Shown in pieces: positions 62,156 through 64,000 of a stretch of 64,000 nt of DNA. The translations under genes were made by a program, and so were the position numbers. The notes below the pieces were generated by a model, which saw only the letters and a list, made by a program, of their open reading frames with translations, had not been told where the DNA came from and made no database searches. This stretch comes from Phoronis australis (taxonomy: Eukaryota; Phoronida; Phoronidae): contig NMRA01000105.1 in assembly GCA_002633005.1 (NCBI GenBank), positions 534,010-598,009 on the forward strand, written 5' to 3'. Position 1 is the first letter of the stretch. Each line of letters begins with the position of its first letter.

Positions 62156-62277
62156 TTAGAGGGTCTCAGGATCGCCTCTTTTAGTTTCAGATTTATTTTC
62201 TATGTTATTCTCGTCAAATGATATAGGAACTGAGAGGTATTGTGTTGGTGTCCATCCAAAAAGAGCATACTCATATC
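62156..62277 (-). CDS. Possible terminal coding exon of an unrecognised gene
   Basis: On the - strand an acceptor (CATTTTAG) is followed by an open frame to a TAA stop. After a split first codon it reads YEYALFGWTPTQYLSVPISF, then DENNIENK and a charged end SETKRGDPETL. The aromatic-rich, compact start and hydrophilic end look like the C-terminus of a conserved protein, and an AATAAA lies about 45 bases past the stop. I do not recognise the family and found no upstream exon before the end of the window. The acceptor's pyrimidine tract is weak, so this could be chance. Confidence 0.3.
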
Positions 62278-62930
62278 CTAAAATGTTTTGATGCACTGCA
62301 GCGTTGAATGAACAATTATTTTAATGAAAAATGTAATTTTTTTAAAAATGAACCTATTCATAGCACCACCACGAGGTAGAAAAAGAGTAAGAAAAATATT
62401 TTGAAGAAAATAGAAAAGACTGACACTGTCCCCAAAATTGAAGTTAAATTGAATTTTAAAAATATTCTATGCTATTTTAATGATAATGTTTCACCAATTT
62501 GGGCTACTAATTGTAATTTAGCGAAGTTTTAATACATTTGATCAATCAAATTCGAAATTAACTTTCTGTAGCAAGTTAATTTCAATCTCAAAAATTTGCT
62601 CAAAATGCGCGAAATAAAAACAAAACTTTACTTTCCTTGATACATGAAACCAAGACACCGGAAGTTATGATTCCTCCTCAGGTAGTTTCGCATTAGGCCG
62701 CCTGACTTGATGGGGTTGCGAACCTCTTAACGAGTCACTATGGTTAGTGAGTGCCACCGGCTCTACTTACCTGTCTCTACTGCCAAGTAGAGAGTGATGG
62801 CACTGTCTAGTGACCATGCATAGTATCTAGCTGGTTCCAATAGAGACTGTGAAGCTCCTAAACGCCAGAAGCATTTCAGCGAATTATGCCTCACACTAAT
62901 TAAAACGTCGGTCACGTTAATTGTTTTAAG

Positions 62931-63047
62931 GACAATGGTCGGATATAGCGGTCCCGGATTTTTTAGAGAGCCATTTCATCCACTAAGTAACGGGCCCAGT
63001 GACTGTCTGGTTCTCTAAATCTGGGACCGCTATATCCGACCAGTGAC
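62931..63047. mobile_element. 117-bp MITE with 9-bp target duplication
   Basis: Termini contain TGGTCGGATATAGCGGTCCC and, at the other end, its reverse complement GGGACCGCTATATCCGACCA. It is flanked by TGTTTTAAG at 62922-62930 and 63048-63056. The proximal copy of the host segment has a single, uninterrupted TGTTATAAG at the equivalent place near 59383. A 9-bp duplication suits Mutator-like elements, but the family is not certain. Confidence 0.8.
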
Positions 63048-63075
63048 TGTTTTAAGTACCATTTGCGGATGGAGG

Positions 63076-63493
63076 TGCTGTGTGTGAACTTGGAATCCTG
63101 CTTAATCTCAGGATCGCGTATGCGTGAACCTGGAATTGAGTATTCTTTTAAAAGGCAAACAGGTGAAAAGAATTTTTGTAATTATTGGCCTCGTGATCAA
63201 CCATTTTCTCCTTTACCATAACTTATGTCGCTGAACCGGAGGAATATGTGAATGGCTAAATCGATTATTGTTCGGTGAAACTGATCGCTCGTATTTGAAA
63301 AGGTGGTTAAAATTGACGTAACTTTATTCCGCAAATGTAACTAATTGATTTAGTGCAGTGCAAATTTTTATGAACATGAACATGATTATTTGAGTGAACT
63401 TTTCAAGTTGCCTCGCGTATTCCAAGTTCACCCAACACTCACTTCCGCTTAATCTTGAGATTAAAGCAGGAGATTCAAAGTTCACGTACAGCA
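63076..63493. mobile_element. 418-bp foldback element with GAGG target duplication
   Basis: The left end is TGCTGTGTGTGAACTTGG and the reverse complement of the right end is TGCTGTACGTGAACTTTG. Inverted similarity continues through CCTGCTTAATCTCA. It is flanked by GAGG at 63072-63075 and 63494-63497; the proximal host copy has one GAGG (GATAGAGGGACACC). Confidence 0.75.
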
Positions 63494-63669
63494 GAGGGAC
63501 ACCATTATTGTGAGGAGACCGCGGATGTCTTCAATTCCTAACACAGTAGTAAGACTGATATCCATAATATCTATAGGTTCAAACGTGTTTCCATTTTCCG
63601 CATTCTTTGGGGTTAATGGACCGTACATGTGGACATTTTCTGCGCTGAAAATTGGCAGCTGTTTCTTAC

Positions 63670-63699
63670 CGGGTCCATTGCTACATCATTTCCAGCCAT
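63670..63699 (-). CDS. Alternative or relict first exon of the ADP-ribosylglycohydrolase gene
   Basis: Thirty bases encode MAGNDVAMDP and end in CCG|GTAAGA, phase 0, exactly as the proximal first exon at 59552-59581. It could splice to the second exon at 57448 and so act as an alternative promoter and start, or it may be a non-functional relict of the duplication. The coding frame and splice donor have been kept despite nearby insertions. Confidence 0.5.
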
Positions 63700-64000
63700 A
63701 ACGTATTCTGTTTCCGGATCTTAAAAAACGTCAGGCTGGCAAGTGAGTGAGTGCTGTAGAGACTGTATGGCCACACTTCAAATCCACTATATCTTCAGTT
63801 AGATTCTTGAAGAAATGTGGGCGAGAAGCAATTCGTGAACTGAAGTTTCTGTGTGAACGTCAAATATCGGGGCCGATAACCCACTTGAGTCAATATTTAT
63901 ATTTAGCCAAATGAAAATAAAACTTCCGGATAGACTCGAGCATTCACCAACAGGTGACACTGAAAACTCTTTTTCTCCGCGGAGAATACCTTGGCCGCTG

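Larger units (their letters stand above)
62775..63937 (-). repeat. Duplicated segment, distal copy, with second first-exon copy
   Basis: Second copy of 59218-59797, enlarged by two transposon insertions (62931-63047 and 63076-63493). It carries its own version of the first coding exon at 63670-63699, reading MAGNDVAMDP with the GTAAGA donor intact; one residue differs from the proximal MARNDVAMDP. Upstream sequence with the conserved GATTCTTGAAGAAATGTGGG block is also retained. Confidence 0.8.

Noticed and set aside
62779-62842. Possible first exon with a GTAAGT donor at the edge of the distal segment
   Set aside because: The only nearby ATG frame closes at once, and the donor is not present in the proximal segment copy.
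1-64000. tRNA, rRNA or other structural RNA genes
   Set aside because: None was recognised by eye; I did not run a covariance search, so a small RNA gene could be missed.

Overview
This is eukaryotic (metazoan) genomic DNA: AT-rich, with long introns, GT-AG splice sites, many short foldback transposons and minisatellites. Gene content (a MUC4/nidogen-type mucin receptor, an interleukin-17 family cytokine, an ADP-ribosylglycohydrolase of animal type) points to an invertebrate animal, most likely marine (for example cnidarian, hemichordate, echinoderm or lancelet). The sequence alone does not let me choose between these. No bacterial-type genes are present. All gene models were built by hand from splice signals, reading-frame phase and protein-family similarity remembered by eye; no search was run.

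Layout. (1) 1-5.2 kb: upstream intergenic DNA with one small signal-peptide-like ORF and a foldback element of about 0.9 kb carrying THAP-transposase remnants flanked by TTAA. (2) 5.26-38.14 kb, + strand: one giant gene that I assemble as 29 coding exons, 7,632 nt, 2,543 residues, in frame throughout. It encodes a signal peptide, a Thr/Ser/Asn-rich mucin region, TSP1, two EGFs, a NIDO-AMOP-VWD cassette as in MUC4, a cadherin-like module, about 20 EGFs, a second TSP1, an unassigned membrane-proximal region with an RLRR site, one transmembrane helix and a 20-residue tail. (3) 38.1-44.8 kb: intergenic repeats. (4) 44.8-59.6 kb, - strand: an eight-exon ADP-ribosylglycohydrolase-like gene of 341 residues. 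(5) 51.1-53.5 kb, + strand: a two-exon IL-17 family gene lying wholly inside intron 5 of the ADP-ribosylglycohydrolase gene on the opposite strand, with its own TATA box and a kappaB-like site. (6) 59.2-63.94 kb: two copies of a segment that contains the first coding exon of the ADP-ribosylglycohydrolase gene (59552-59581 and 63670-63699). The distal copy has been interrupted by two foldback transposons whose empty sites are preserved in the proximal copy. A possible terminal exon of another - strand gene lies at 62.16-62.28 kb, between the two copies.

The three genes are not obviously one pathway. The mucin receptor and the IL-17 gene are both typical of barrier or mucosal biology in animals, and the nested antisense arrangement of IL-17 within the ADP-ribosylglycohydrolase gene invites a check for transcriptional interference. 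The strongest unusual observations are the duplicated first exon/promoter, the nested cytokine gene, the domain architecture of the giant mucin and its potential tail-less isoform, and a probable frame change at the very end of the ADP-ribosylglycohydrolase ORF.
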